NCBI RefSeq assembly: GCF_021172065.1 | Contig: NZ_CP087880.1 | Location: 3,324,583 to 3,388,582, forward strand | DNA length: 64,000 bases | Origin: Pseudocitrobacter corydidari | Lineage (GTDB): Bacteria; Pseudomonadota; Gammaproteobacteria; Enterobacterales; Enterobacteriaceae | Direction of reading: 5' to 3' | Part shown: positions 50,016 to 61,339 of the stretch, piece after piece | Layout: every line of letters begins with the position of its first letter | How positions within the stretch are numbered: position 1 is the stretch's first letter | The notes under the pieces: model-generated | Database searches by the model: none | The model's input: only the letters and a program-made list of their open reading frames with translations | Told to the model about the DNA's origin: nothing | Made by a program: the position numbers and the translations under genes

Positions 50016-50873
50016 ATGGCATTGAATATTAAAAGCGTTAATACCGGTGTTATTCGTCAGGGAAATGCCTTCGTCGCATTAGCCTTAAAAATCAAAGAGC
50101 AAAAAAACAAAGAGTCTCTCTTTTTCTTCCCTGCGCTGGTACTCAGAGATCTCCTCATCGCCCTGGAAAGCCGTCTTGCGGCGCTGCATCAGCTGCAAGG
50201 CGATGAATTGCAGAAGTATGAGAAAGCGCGAGAAAAAGCCGGTAAAAAGATGCTGGAAAACGTGCCCGCGCTTGTGGAAGAAGAATTACGCCATGCTGAT
50301 GTCAATTTCCGCGTCGATGCGCTGGAACTGTCTAAAAACGGTAAAGATGAATTAACCGTTACGCTAAAACTGCATCGCGGCGAAAACGTCGAACTGACCA
50401 TTAATGAATTGCAAATTGACCTGCTGGTCAAAGCAATTATTCATTCTATTAATAATGCGGGAATGAAAGAACTGGCGTTGCGTATTTCTTCACTGCTGGA
50501 CTTCCTGCCGCTGTATGATGCCGATTGTCAGGAAAAAGGCAGTCTGGAATATGACTTCTACGACCAGGCGCAGTGGAAACACGATCTGTTCAGTCATTAT
50601 CTGGCAGTGCTCTATCGCTTTACCGATAAAGAGGGCAAAGAGTGTTTTAGCGGCAGCATTGTTAAAACGCGTACACCATCAGGCAGTAAAGAAGCGCAGG
50701 CCATTTCTCGCCGTTTAATCGACTTCAGCCCACGGCTGAAAAAACTGGCCGGTACGCCGTGTCAGGTCTATGTCAGAACGCTAGCTGCGAATAACGGACA
50801 ACAATTGACACAAGAGCAGTGTTTACGTGCGTTGTATCATTTACGCGTCCAGTCGGTGAAAACACCGGCCTGA
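50016..50873 (+). CDS. yjeJ: YjeJ, uncharacterised conserved protein
   Basis: A 285-residue soluble protein with no signal peptide or membrane segment. It begins MALNIKSVNTGVIRQGNAFV. A helical middle (about 50-100, rich in Glu/Lys/Leu) and a Leu-rich segment (LRISSLLDFLPLYDADCQ) are visible. It resembles E. coli YjeJ over its whole length; the function is unknown. It is preceded by 203 AT-rich bases holding the epmB terminator and its own promoter. It has no obvious partner in the neighbourhood. Confidence 0.85.
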   Translation: MALNIKSVNTGVIRQGNAFVALALKIKEQKNKESLFFFPALVLRDLLIALESRLAALHQLQGDELQKYEKAREKAGKKMLENVPALVEEELRHADVNFRVDALELSKNGKDELTVTLKLHRGENVELTINELQIDLLVKAIIHSINNAGMKELALRISSLLDFLPLYDADCQEKGSLEYDFYDQAQWKHDLFSHYLAVLYRFTDKEGKECFSGSIVKTRTPSGSKEAQAISRRLIDFSPRLKKLAGTPCQVYVRTLAANNGQQLTQEQCLRALYHLRVQSVKTPA

Positions 50874-50877
50874 TGGC

Positions 50878-50909
50878 GTCGGATGGCGGCGATAATGCCG
50901 CCATCCGAC
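50878..50909. terminator. bidirectional terminator between yjeJ and yjeI
   Basis: A 13-base-pair perfect stem (GTCGGATGGCGGC / GCCGCCATCCGAC) with a GATAAT loop lies between convergent genes. It also resembles the REP head. Confidence 0.75.
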
Positions 50910-50928
50910 AATTAGCGCCCCTGAGAAA

Positions 50929-51282
50929 TCAGTTCGGGCACTTATAAACCTGGCCGTTCATTTCGGTATCGGTCGGCACAAAACTTGAAAGCATACCCTG
51001 AGTTGGGCTGCTGACACCGTAAATCACGTTGCCGCCCATCTCTGCCGCGTGGTTACGCAGCGCATTCGCCGCACCGCGCATCGAGCCGCCCTCTTCGCCC
51101 GTCTGACCAGAAAGCCAGTTCCCCTGTTTACCTGTTGCCGTACCTAACAGCTGGCATTCTGCGCCCGGTTTATCTTCAACGAAGCGAACATTCTGCCCAC
51201 CCGCACTTAATTCGTTGCTGGAACTACAGCCAGCTAACAGCAGCGCGGCGCCAACGATCCCTGCTAAATATTTTACCTGCAT
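50929..51282 (-). CDS. yjeI: YjeI, DUF4156 lipoprotein
   Basis: A 117-residue lipoprotein. The lipobox (LLLAGC) puts the lipidated cysteine near residue 19. GAECQLLGTATGKQGNWLSG and MGGNVIYGVSSP are the DUF4156 core, ending VYKCPN. Its function is unknown. The start at 51282 follows a GGGGAATAAC leader; an upstream open frame of 30 codons is not supported. It is convergent with yjeJ. Confidence 0.9.
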   Translation of the reverse strand: MQVKYLAGIVGAALLLAGCSSSNELSAGGQNVRFVEDKPGAECQLLGTATGKQGNWLSGQTGEEGGSMRGAANALRNHAAEMGGNVIYGVSSPTQGMLSSFVPTDTEMNGQVYKCPN

Positions 51283-51359
51283 GTTATTCCCCACAATCAA
51301 TGAGCTGGACGCATGTCGTCCGTGTGTAAACCTTATACTAAAAAGATGACCAAAAGAAA

Positions 51360-51388
51360 AACCCCCGGTCATTTCTGACCAGGGGTTT
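51360..51388 (-). terminator. terminator of groSL
   Basis: On the minus strand AAACCCCTGGTCA and TGACCGGGGGTTT pair, then TTCTTTTGG follows. Confidence 0.9.
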
Positions 51389-51416
51389 CTTTGTTGCTAT
51401 GGAGTATAACGCACGA

Positions 51417-53075
<1,659 letters not shown>

Positions 53076-53106
53076 TTAAATTCGTATGTTCAGTGTCGTT
53101 CGCGGA

Positions 53107-53595
<489 letters not shown>

Positions 53596-53651
53596 TCAGC
53601 CAATAACGGTTGTGTTACTATCCCCTTCTTTACGAATGCCGGGACGCGGTC

Positions 53652-54890
53652 ATGAGTGGTCTGAAACAAGAGCTGGGGTTGGCTCAGGGTGTAGGTTTAC
53701 TTTCAACTTCATTGTTGGGAACCGGCGTCTTTGCGGTTCCTGCACTGGCGGCGTTAGTTGCCGGGGGCGATAGCCTGTGGGCGTGGCCCGTTTTGATTAT
53801 TCTTGTCTTTCCCGTGGCCATTGTTTTCGCCATTCTGGGCCGTCACTTCCCCAGCGCAGGCGGCGTGGCGCACTTTGTCGACATGGCGTTTGGACCTCGT
53901 CTGGCGCGCGTGACCGGCTGGCTGTTCCTTTCGGTTATTCCCGTTGGTCTCCCTGCGGCGTTGCACATCGCCACCGGTTTTGGTCAGGCGCTGTTTGGCT
54001 GGCACGACAGCCAGTTGTTGCTGGCGGAGCTTGGCACGCTGGCGATTGTCTGGTGGTTGGGCTCGCGCGGGGCAAGTTCCAGCGCCAACCTGCAAACGCT
54101 GGTTGCGGTACTCATCGTGGCACTCATTGCCGCCATCTGGTGGTTTGGCGATATTCGCCTGGGCGAAATCCCCTTCCCGCCCGTCACGCAAATTGCACCC
54201 GACCATTTGTTCTCAGCGCTCTCCGTGATGTTCTGGTGCTTCGTCGGGCTGGAAGCATTCGCCCATCTGGCCTCTGAATTTAAAAATCCTGAGCGCGATT
54301 TCCCGCGCGCACTGATGATTGGCCTGCTGCTCGCGGGTACGGTTTACTGGGCCTGTACAGTGGTGGTGCTGCACTTCAACGCCTATAACAGCGAACTGGC
54401 GGCCGCCGCCTCGCTGCCCACTATCGTGGTGCAACTCTTTGGCGTTCAGGCGTTGTGGGTTGCCTGCGTGATAGGCTATCTCGCCTGCTTTGCCAGCCTG
54501 AATATTTACATTCAGAGCTTCGCGCGCCTGGTCTGGACGCAGGCGCAAAATAAGCCCCAGAGCCCGCTGTCGCGCCTGTCGAAAAAGCAGCTTCCCGTTA
54601 ATGCGCTGAACGCGGTATTAGGCTGCTGCGTGATCAGCACGCTGGCGATTTTCTGGCTCGATATCAACCTTGATGCGCTGATCGTCTACGCCAACGGCAT
54701 CTTTATTGTTATCTACTTGCTGTGCATGCTGGCCGGTTGCCGATTGCTGAAGGGGCGTTATAAGGCGCTGGCGGTGACGGGCGCGTTGCTTTGCGTTGTT
54801 TTGCTGGCGATGGTGGGGTGGAAGTGTTTGTATGCGGTGGTGATGCTGGCGGTATTCTGGCTGTTCCTGCCAAAAAGCAGTGGCGCGTAA
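53652..54890 (+). CDS. yjeH: YjeH, methionine/branched-chain amino acid exporter
   Basis: A 412-residue inner-membrane APC-superfamily transporter with about eleven or twelve hydrophobic segments. The first has SLLGTGVFAVPALAALVAG, a family signature. FWCFVGLEAFAHLASEFKNP is the sixth-helix block. E. coli YjeH exports L-methionine and branched-chain amino acids. The ATG at 53652 is preferred (MSGLKQELGLAQG); the C-terminus is a few residues shorter than in E. coli. It is divergent from groSL. Confidence 0.92.
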   Translation: MSGLKQELGLAQGVGLLSTSLLGTGVFAVPALAALVAGGDSLWAWPVLIILVFPVAIVFAILGRHFPSAGGVAHFVDMAFGPRLARVTGWLFLSVIPVGLPAALHIATGFGQALFGWHDSQLLLAELGTLAIVWWLGSRGASSSANLQTLVAVLIVALIAAIWWFGDIRLGEIPFPPVTQIAPDHLFSALSVMFWCFVGLEAFAHLASEFKNPERDFPRALMIGLLLAGTVYWACTVVVLHFNAYNSELAAAASLPTIVVQLFGVQALWVACVIGYLACFASLNIYIQSFARLVWTQAQNKPQSPLSRLSKKQLPVNALNAVLGCCVISTLAIFWLDINLDALIVYANGIFIVIYLLCMLAGCRLLKGRYKALAVTGALLCVVLLAMVGWKCLYAVVMLAVFWLFLPKSSGA

Positions 54891-54911
54891 ACCGCGCCAC
54901 TTCGGAATCGA

Positions 54912-55382
54912 TTAGCGGTCGTCTTTGTGATCCAGACGGTCGCGCTCTTCGTCTTTACGCTGATATTCACCATCAAATGTCTGCCCGCCATCGTTGCTGG
55001 CGCTGAACCCGCCGCCCGGCATACGCGAGAAGTGCAAATGCGGCAGCAGTTTCATGGTCAGATGTTTTTGCACTGGAGGCAGCAGAAGCAGCAGGCCGAG
55101 GAAGTCAGTAAAGAACCCTGGCAGCAATAACAACAGCCCCGCCAGAATCAGTGAAACGCTTTTCACCATCTCCGCCGCCGGACTTTCTCCCGCTTCCATT
55201 TTCTGCTGCATCAGCACGAAGTTCTTGAAGCCCTGGTTACGCACCAGCGACATACCAATCACGGAAGTAAAGATGACCAAAACTAAAGTGAGCAGGACGC
55301 CAAAAACATGGGCGACCTGAATAAAAATCGATATCTCTATGTAAACATAAAGAAAAATAGCAATAAACGGTATCCAGCGCAC
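54912..55382 (-). CDS. fxsA: FxsA, inner-membrane cytoplasmic-membrane protein
   Basis: A 156-residue membrane protein with about three to four hydrophobic segments, ending in a basic and acidic tail (KDEERDRLDHKDDR). In E. coli excess FxsA lessens exclusion of phage T7 by F plasmids. The start is GTG at 55382 with an AGGAG site; upstream in-frame codons lack one. It is convergent with yjeH. Confidence 0.92.
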   Translation of the reverse strand: MRWIPFIAIFLYVYIEISIFIQVAHVFGVLLTLVLVIFTSVIGMSLVRNQGFKNFVLMQQKMEAGESPAAEMVKSVSLILAGLLLLLPGFFTDFLGLLLLLPPVQKHLTMKLLPHLHFSRMPGGGFSASNDGGQTFDGEYQRKDEERDRLDHKDDR

Positions 55383-55716
55383 TGGCTTCTCCTGTAAATC
55401 GCGGATGTCGTCGCATCCACGTAAAAATTTTGCTGCTGTCACCCGGTATAAATGGTGGCGACCTGTCATTTTTCAATCAGACAGGCGAGAAATTTTTGTC
55501 AGCAATGCTTAAGCGGTGACCCATTTCACAAATCAATAAATCTTATAAGAATCGCCTCACAATAAGTGATCAAGATTACTGTAATTCGCTATTATCAGCA
55601 TATGATCACGGGCACCGGGTCGATTAAGGACATAATCGTCGGCCAGAAAATACGCATAACCTCGTAAATTCTGCGTATTTGGTGAATTCATTGGCAGATT
55701 GCAAAAGAAGGTTCAC
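55383..55716. promoter_or_regulatory. fxsA-aspA divergent control region with a CRP site
   Basis: A 334-base AT-rich gap. GGTGA-CCCATT-TCACA at 55515-55530 matches the CRP consensus TGTGA-N6-TCACA in 9 of 10 half-site positions. It probably activates aspA, as CRP does in E. coli. AGTGATCAAGATTAC at about 55565-55580 contains an ATCAA/GATCAA motif that might be part of an FNR site, but the palindrome is incomplete. No gene is present. Confidence 0.65.
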
Positions 55717-57153
55717 ATGCTAAACAACATTCGTATCGAAGAAGACCTGTTAGGTACAAGGGAAGTCCCTGCGGACGCGTACTATGGCGTTCATACTCTG
55801 AGAGCGATTGAAAACTTCTACATCAGCAACAGTAAAATCAGTGATATCCCTGAGTTTGTTCGCGGTATGGTGATGGTGAAGAAAGCCGCTGCGTTGGCAA
55901 ACAAAGAACTCCAGACCATTCCAAAAGGCGTTGCTAACGCGATTATTGCGGCGTGTGATGAAGTCCTGAACAACGGCAAATGCATGGATCAATTCCCGAT
56001 TGACGTCTACCAGGGCGGCGCGGGCACATCCGTTAACATGAACACTAACGAAGTGCTGGCGAATATTGGCCTCGAACTGATGGGACATCAGAAAGGCGAA
56101 TATCAGTATCTGAATCCGAACGATCATGTTAACAAATGTCAGTCCACTAACGACGCCTACCCAACCGGCTTCCGCATCGCGGTGTACACGTCAATCGTTA
56201 AACTGGTGGACGCGATTCATCAGTTGGGCGAAGGCTTCCAACGTAAAGCGGTAGAGTTCCAGGACATCCTGAAAATGGGTCGTACCCAGTTGCAGGATGC
56301 GGTGCCGATGACCCTCGGCCAGGAATTCCACGCATTCAACGTGCTTCTTAATGAAGAGACCAAAAACCTGCTACGTACCGCTGAACTGCTGCTGGAAGTT
56401 AACCTCGGCGCTACGGCTATCGGTACGCGCCTGAACACCCCGGACGGCTACCAGCAGTTGGCAGTGCAGAAACTGGCGGAAGTCAGCAACCTGGCGGTGG
56501 TTCCGGCGGAAGACCTGATTGAAGCGACGTCTGACTGCGGTGCTTACGTGATGGTTCACAGCTCCCTGAAACGCCTGGCTGTGAAGATGTCCAAAATCTG
56601 TAACGACCTGCGCCTGCTCTCTTCAGGCCCGCGCGCCGGTCTGAACGAAATCAACCTGCCGGAATTGCAGGCGGGCTCTTCTATCATGCCAGCGAAAGTT
56701 AACCCGGTAGTGCCAGAAGTGGTCAACCAGGTGTGCTTCAAAGTCATCGGTAACGACACCACGGTGACGATGGCTTCCGAAGCCGGTCAGTTGCAGCTGA
56801 ACGTGATGGAGCCAGTGATTGGCCAGGCAATGTTTGAGTCTATCCACATCCTGACCAACGCCTGCTACAACCTGCTGGAAAAATGCGTCGATGGCATCAC
56901 CGCCAACAAATCGGTTTGCGAAGGCTACGTCTACAACTCCATCGGGATTGTGACCTACCTGAACCCGTTCATTGGCCACCATAACGGTGACATCGTCGGT
57001 AAGATTTGCGCTGAAACCGGTAAGAGCGTGCGTGAAGTGGTTCTGGAGCGCGGCTTGCTCACGGAAGCTGAGCTGGACGATATCTTCTCGGCACAAAACC
57101 TGATGCACCCGGCTTACAAAGCGAAACGCTATACTGATGAAAGCGAACAGTAA
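55717..57153 (+). CDS. aspA: aspartate ammonia-lyase
   Basis: A 478-residue lyase of the aspartase/fumarase family that makes fumarate and ammonia from aspartate, feeding fumarate respiration. The catalytic loop with the conserved Ser is in the signature [11 protein letters not shown] (about residue 318). The start at 55717 ([13 protein letters not shown]) is preferred over the TTG upstream. It is transcribed toward dcuA, whose product exchanges aspartate and succinate. A middle segment (about 211-290) differs more from E. coli than the rest. Confidence 0.97.
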   Translation: MLNNIRIEEDLLGTREVPADAYYGVHTLRAIENFYISNSKISDIPEFVRGMVMVKKAAALANKELQTIPKGVANAIIAACDEVLNNGKCMDQFPIDVYQGGAGTSVNMNTNEVLANIGLELMGHQKGEYQYLNPNDHVNKCQSTNDAYPTGFRIAVYTSIVKLVDAIHQLGEGFQRKAVEFQDILKMGRTQLQDAVPMTLGQEFHAFNVLLNEETKNLLRTAELLLEVNLGATAIGTRLNTPDGYQQLAVQKLAEVSNLAVVPAEDLIEATSDCGAYVMVHSSLKRLAVKMSKICNDLRLLSSGPRAGLNEINLPELQAGSSIMPAKVNPVVPEVVNQVCFKVIGNDTTVTMASEAGQLQLNVMEPVIGQAMFESIHILTNACYNLLEKCVDGITANKSVCEGYVYNSIGIVTYLNPFIGHHNGDIVGKICAETGKSVREVVLERGLLTEAELDDIFSAQNLMHPAYKAKRYTDESEQ

Positions 57154-57173
57154 CAGTAGCGGTTAAGATACAA

Positions 57174-57203
57174 GGGGCATGTCAGCGATGACATGCCCTT
57201 TTT
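57174..57203 (+). terminator. terminator of aspA
   Basis: GGGGCATGTCA and TGACATGCCC pair around a short GCGA loop. They are followed by TTTTTGCTTTTT. Confidence 0.9.
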
Positions 57204-57267
57204 GCTTTTTATGATTTACCAACCTACAACATTCTAATATCAACTTGTAAACACAAGGAAGGCTAAT

Positions 57268-58569
57268 ATGTTTGGTGCAGAGCTCGTTATTGTCCTGCTT
57301 GCGATTTATCTCGGAGCAAGGCTCGGCGGTATCGGCATTGGTTTTGCCGGTGGCTTCGGCGTTCTTATCCTCACCCTTTTATTTCAAATTAATCCTGGCG
57401 CAATTCCGTTCGATGTTATTGAAATCATCATGGCGGTTATCGCAGCTATCGCGGCCATGCAGGTTGCCGGGGGGATGGATTACCTCGTGAGCCTGGCGGA
57501 GCGTATGCTGCGCCGTCATCCGAAGTACATCACCTTCCTCGCGCCGCTGGTCACCTGGTTTATGACCATTCTGGCCGGGACCGGGCATACCGCGTTCTCT
57601 ACGCTGCCGGTTATCACCGAAGTGGCGAAGGAGCAGGGTATTCGCCCGTCTCGTCCGCTCTCTATCGCCGTTGTCGCGTCACAGATTGCGATCACCGCGT
57701 CCCCTATCTCCGCTGCCGTCGTTTTCTTTGCCGGTATTCTGGAGCCGATGGGCGTAAGCTATCTGACGCTGCTGGCTATCTGTATTCCGGTCACGCTGAT
57801 TGCCGTCATGATCACCGCCTGCGTGTGTAACTTCCTCGGCTGCGAACTGAAAGACGACCCGGTTTATCAGGAACGTCTGGCTAAAGGTGAAGTGAAACTG
57901 CGCGGAAGCCAGGTCTTCAAACTGAAACCACATGCGAAACGCTCCGTTCTGCTGTTCCTGATAGGTATCGTTGCAGTGATGTTCTATGCCACCGCCATCA
58001 GCGACACGGTTGGCCTGATTCAGAACCCGGTACTGCCACGTAACGAAGCGATTGTGGTCTTCATGCTGACTATCGCCACGCTGATTTGCTTTACCTGCAA
58101 AATCGATACCGGTGAAATCCTCAATGCCAGCACCTTTAAATCCGGTATGAGCGCCTGCGTGTGCGTACTGGGTGTGGCATGGCTGGGTGATACTTTCGTC
58201 AAAGCGCATATCACCGATATCCAGGAAGTTGCGGGTGACCTGCTGCACAACTACCCATGGCTGCTGGCCGTGGTGCTGTTCTTCGCGGCTACTCTGCTCT
58301 ACTCCCAGGCGGCAACCACTAAAGCACTGATGCCTGCGGCGCTGATGCTGGGTGTTACCCCGCTGACGGCGATTGCGTCCTTTGCTGCGGTGTCTGCGCT
58401 GTTCGTTCTGCCAACCTACCCAACCCTGCTTGCGGCGGTTGAAATGGATGACACCGGCTCAACGCGTATCGGTAAATACGTCTTTAACCACGCCTTCCTG
58501 GTGCCAGGCGTCATTGCCATCGCCCTGTGCGTCATCTTAGGTTTCATCTTCGGCGGGATCATGCTGTAA
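57268..58569 (+). CDS. dcuA: anaerobic C4-dicarboxylate transporter DcuA
   Basis: A 433-residue inner-membrane exchanger with about ten to twelve hydrophobic segments. It exchanges aspartate, fumarate, malate and succinate. Conserved blocks: LTLLFQINPGAIPFDVIEIIM and TILAGTGHTAFSTLPVITEVAKEQGIRPSRPL. The start at 57268 follows AAGGAAGGC. Length equals E. coli DcuA. A strong terminator separates it from aspA, so much of its expression may come from its own promoter in the 114-base gap. Confidence 0.97.
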   Translation: MFGAELVIVLLAIYLGARLGGIGIGFAGGFGVLILTLLFQINPGAIPFDVIEIIMAVIAAIAAMQVAGGMDYLVSLAERMLRRHPKYITFLAPLVTWFMTILAGTGHTAFSTLPVITEVAKEQGIRPSRPLSIAVVASQIAITASPISAAVVFFAGILEPMGVSYLTLLAICIPVTLIAVMITACVCNFLGCELKDDPVYQERLAKGEVKLRGSQVFKLKPHAKRSVLLFLIGIVAVMFYATAISDTVGLIQNPVLPRNEAIVVFMLTIATLICFTCKIDTGEILNASTFKSGMSACVCVLGVAWLGDTFVKAHITDIQEVAGDLLHNYPWLLAVVLFFAATLLYSQAATTKALMPAALMLGVTPLTAIASFAAVSALFVLPTYPTLLAAVEMDDTGSTRIGKYVFNHAFLVPGVIAIALCVILGFIFGGIML

Positions 58570-58586
58570 GTAAAAAACCTTAAACC

Positions 58587-58605
58587 CGGGCCGCTATGCG
58601 GCCCG
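58587..58605 (+). terminator. possible terminator of dcuA
   Basis: CGGGCCGC-TAT-GCGGCCCG lies 17 bases past dcuA. The T run is absent, so confidence is moderate. Confidence 0.5.
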
Positions 58606-58668
58606 ATTCGCGCCTTCCCTCCGCCACACCGTGCTATAGTTGCCTCTTTCACCGATACGAGGTTGATG

Positions 58669-58992
58669 ATGAGCACTACCGATGCTGTTGTTGTTCTCTG
58701 TACTGCCCCGGATGAAGCGACTGCCCAGGATTTAGCAGCCAAAGTACTGGCGGAAAAACTTGCCGCCTGCGCAACGATTATTCCCGGCGCGACGTCGCTT
58801 TATTACTGGGAAGGAAAGCTGGAGCAGGAGTACGAAGTGCAGATGGTCCTCAAAACCAATCTGACCCATCAGCAGGCGCTGCTCGATTGCCTGAAGTCTC
58901 ATCACCCGTATCAGACGCCGGAATTATTGGTTTTACCCGTTACTCACGGAGACAGCGATTATCTCTCATGGCTCAACGCATCCTTACGCTGA
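58669..58992 (+). CDS. cutA: divalent-cation tolerance protein CutA
   Basis: A 107-residue trimeric ferredoxin-like protein associated with copper tolerance. Family blocks: [39 protein letters not shown] and [15 protein letters not shown]. The start could be the ATG at 58666 or 58669; the latter is 6 bases from a GAGG site. The tail overlaps dsbD by 25 bases, which suggests coupled translation with that thiol exporter system. Confidence 0.92.
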   Translation: MSTTDAVVVLCTAPDEATAQDLAAKVLAEKLAACATIIPGATSLYYWEGKLEQEYEVQMVLKTNLTHQQALLDCLKSHHPYQTPELLVLPVTHGDSDYLSWLNASLR

Positions 58993-60650
58993 TCCTGCTG
59001 CTGTGCAGCACATCTGCCTTTGCCGGTCTGTTCGACACTCCTGGCCGCTCTAACTTTGTTCCGGCGGACCAGGCATTCGCTTTCGATTTTCAGCAGAATC
59101 AACAGGATCTCAACCTCACCTGGCAGGTAAAAGAGGGCTACTACCTCTATCGCCAGCAAATTAAAGTCGTGCCCAGTCAGGCTCAGGTATCACCGCTGAC
59201 GCTGCCCGCCGGGCTGTGGCATGAAGATGAATTTTACGGCAAGAGCGAGATTTATCGTCAGCATCTGACCGTACCGGTGACGATTAACCAGGCATCTCAG
59301 GGTGCGACGCTGACGATAACCTATCAGGGCTGTGCCGACGCGGGATTCTGTTACCCACCAGAAACCCGGACCGTCCCTCTGAGCGCCGTAGCAGCGACGT
59401 CCGCCCCTGTTGAAACGTCTGCACCTGCCAGCGCGGGTTTGCCCTTCTCTGCGCTCTGGGCGCTGCTCATCGGCATAGGCATTGCGTTCACGCCCTGCGT
59501 GCTGCCGATGTATCCGTTAATCTCGGGGATCGTGCTGGGCGGTAAACAGCGCCTCTCCACGGCGCGCGCGCTACTGCTGGCGTTTATCTACGTGCAGGGG
59601 ATGGCGCTGACCTATACCGCGCTGGGGCTGGTTGTCGCCGCCGCAGGTATGCAGTTCCAGGCCGCGTTGCAGCATCCGTACGTGCTGATTGGTCTCTCTG
59701 CGGTGTTTATCCTGTTGGCGCTCTCGATGTTTGGCGCGTTCTCGCTGCAACTGCCGTCGTCTGTACAGACGCGATTAACGCTGATGAGCAATCGCCAGCA
59801 GGGCGGTTCGCTGGGCGGGGTTTTCGCGATGGGCGCGATTGCCGGGCTGATCTGCTCGCCGTGCACCACCGCGCCGCTGAGCGCCATCCTGCTCTACATC
59901 GCGCAAAGTGGTAACCTTCTGTTGGGCGGCGGTACGCTTTATCTGTATGCGCTGGGGATGGGTCTGCCGCTGATTCTGGTCACCGTCTTCGGCAACCGCC
60001 TGCTACCGAAAAGTGGGCCGTGGATGGCGCATGTCAAAACGGCTTTTGGCTTTGTGATCCTCGCATTGCCGGTATTCCTGCTGGAACGCGTTATTGGCGA
60101 CGTGTGGGGGCTACGTTTGTGGTCGCTGCTCGGCGTCGCATTCTTCGGCTGGGCCTTTATCACCAGCCTGGGCGCGCAAAAACCGTGGATGCGACTTGGG
60201 CAGATTATCCTGCTCGCCGCCGCGTTAATCAGCGTGCGTCCATTACAGGACTGGACCTTCGGCAACACGGCAACAGTACAGGAACGCTCGCATCTGAACT
60301 TTACTAAAGTCAGCAGCGTCGAAGAACTCACCCAGGCACTGGCGAAAGCCAAAGGTCAGCCTGTAATGTTAGACCTGTACGCCGACTGGTGCGTGGCCTG
60401 CAAAGAGTTTGAGAAATACACATTCAGCGATCCACAGGTTCAACATGCGCTGAGCAACACGGTATTGTTGCAGGCGGATGTCACCGCCAACAGTGCACAG
60501 AACGCCGCGTTGCTGAAACATTTAAACGTACTGGGCCTGCCCACCATCCTCTTTTTCGATAAAGAGGGGCAGGAACAGCCGACACAACGGGTAACCGGCT
60601 TTATGGATGCTGCTGCATTCAACGCACATTTGCGCGATCGCCAACCGTAG
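58968..60650 (+). CDS. dsbD: thiol:disulfide interchange protein DsbD
   Basis: A 560-residue inner-membrane protein that passes electrons from cytoplasmic thioredoxin to periplasmic DsbC, DsbG and CcmG. After a signal peptide ([19 protein letters not shown]) come the periplasmic alpha domain with CADAGFC, eight membrane helices (about 160-420) with [10 protein letters not shown] and [10 protein letters not shown] holding the redox cysteines, and the C-terminal thioredoxin-like gamma domain with [10 protein letters not shown] (about residue 467-475). All six redox cysteines are present. It lies in an operon with cutA and dscR. Confidence 0.97.
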   Translation: MAQRILTLILLLCSTSAFAGLFDTPGRSNFVPADQAFAFDFQQNQQDLNLTWQVKEGYYLYRQQIKVVPSQAQVSPLTLPAGLWHEDEFYGKSEIYRQHLTVPVTINQASQGATLTITYQGCADAGFCYPPETRTVPLSAVAATSAPVETSAPASAGLPFSALWALLIGIGIAFTPCVLPMYPLISGIVLGGKQRLSTARALLLAFIYVQGMALTYTALGLVVAAAGMQFQAALQHPYVLIGLSAVFILLALSMFGAFSLQLPSSVQTRLTLMSNRQQGGSLGGVFAMGAIAGLICSPCTTAPLSAILLYIAQSGNLLLGGGTLYLYALGMGLPLILVTVFGNRLLPKSGPWMAHVKTAFGFVILALPVFLLERVIGDVWGLRLWSLLGVAFFGWAFITSLGAQKPWMRLGQIILLAAALISVRPLQDWTFGNTATVQERSHLNFTKVSSVEELTQALAKAKGQPVMLDLYADWCVACKEFEKYTFSDPQVQHALSNTVLLQADVTANSAQNAALLKHLNVLGLPTILFFDKEGQEQPTQRVTGFMDAAAFNAHLRDRQP

Positions 60651-60696
60651 ACAACACTTTAGACGGGAAAAACCGTTGGGAACGAAGGAGAACACC

Positions 60697-61272
60697 GTGC
60701 AACGTGAAGATGTCCTGGGAGAAGCCCTACATTTACTTGAGATCAGAGGGATAGCCAGCACTACGCTTGAGATGGTTGCCGAACGTGTTGATCGTCCACT
60801 CGACGAGCTAAGACGCTACTGGCCGGACAGCGAGGCGCTGCTTTATGACGCCTTACGTTATCTCAGCCAGCAGGTGGATATCTGGCGCCGTCAACTGATG
60901 CTGGATGATGAACTGACCGCTGAGCAAAAATTGCTGGCGCGCTATAACGCCCTGACGGACTGCGTCAGTAATCAGCGTTATCCGGGCTGCCTGTTTATCG
61001 CCGCCTGTACGTTTTATCCGGACCCGGACCACCCGATCCATCAACTGGCGGATCAACAGAAGCAAGCGGCATATACGTTCAGCCACGAGCTGCTGACCCA
61101 ACTGGAAGTCGATGACCCGGCAATGGTGGCAAAACAGATGGAACTGGTACTGGAAGGCTGCCTGAGCCGAATGCTGGTGAATCGTAGCCAGGTGGATGTC
61201 GATACCGCGCATCGTCTGGCAGAAGATATTCTGCGCTTTGCACAGTGCCGCCAAGGCGGTGCACTGACGTAA
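60697..61272 (+). CDS. dscR: TetR-family transcriptional regulator DscR (YjdC)
   Basis: A 191-residue repressor-like protein. The N-terminal TetR helix-turn-helix (about 1-50, [20 protein letters not shown], then [19 protein letters not shown]) precedes a helical ligand domain with [21 protein letters not shown]. The start is GTG at 60697 after AAGGAG at 60685-60690. The 46-base gap after dsbD and the same order in E. coli suggest cotranscription with cutA-dsbD. The ligand is unknown. Confidence 0.9.
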   Translation: MQREDVLGEALHLLEIRGIASTTLEMVAERVDRPLDELRRYWPDSEALLYDALRYLSQQVDIWRRQLMLDDELTAEQKLLARYNALTDCVSNQRYPGCLFIAACTFYPDPDHPIHQLADQQKQAAYTFSHELLTQLEVDDPAMVAKQMELVLEGCLSRMLVNRSQVDVDTAHRLAEDILRFAQCRQGGALT

Positions 61273-61339
61273 TTCGGATTTCTGGTCCTTTCGTATACGC
61301 ATATAATTCCGCCAACATGGATATGTAAAAGGGAATTAT

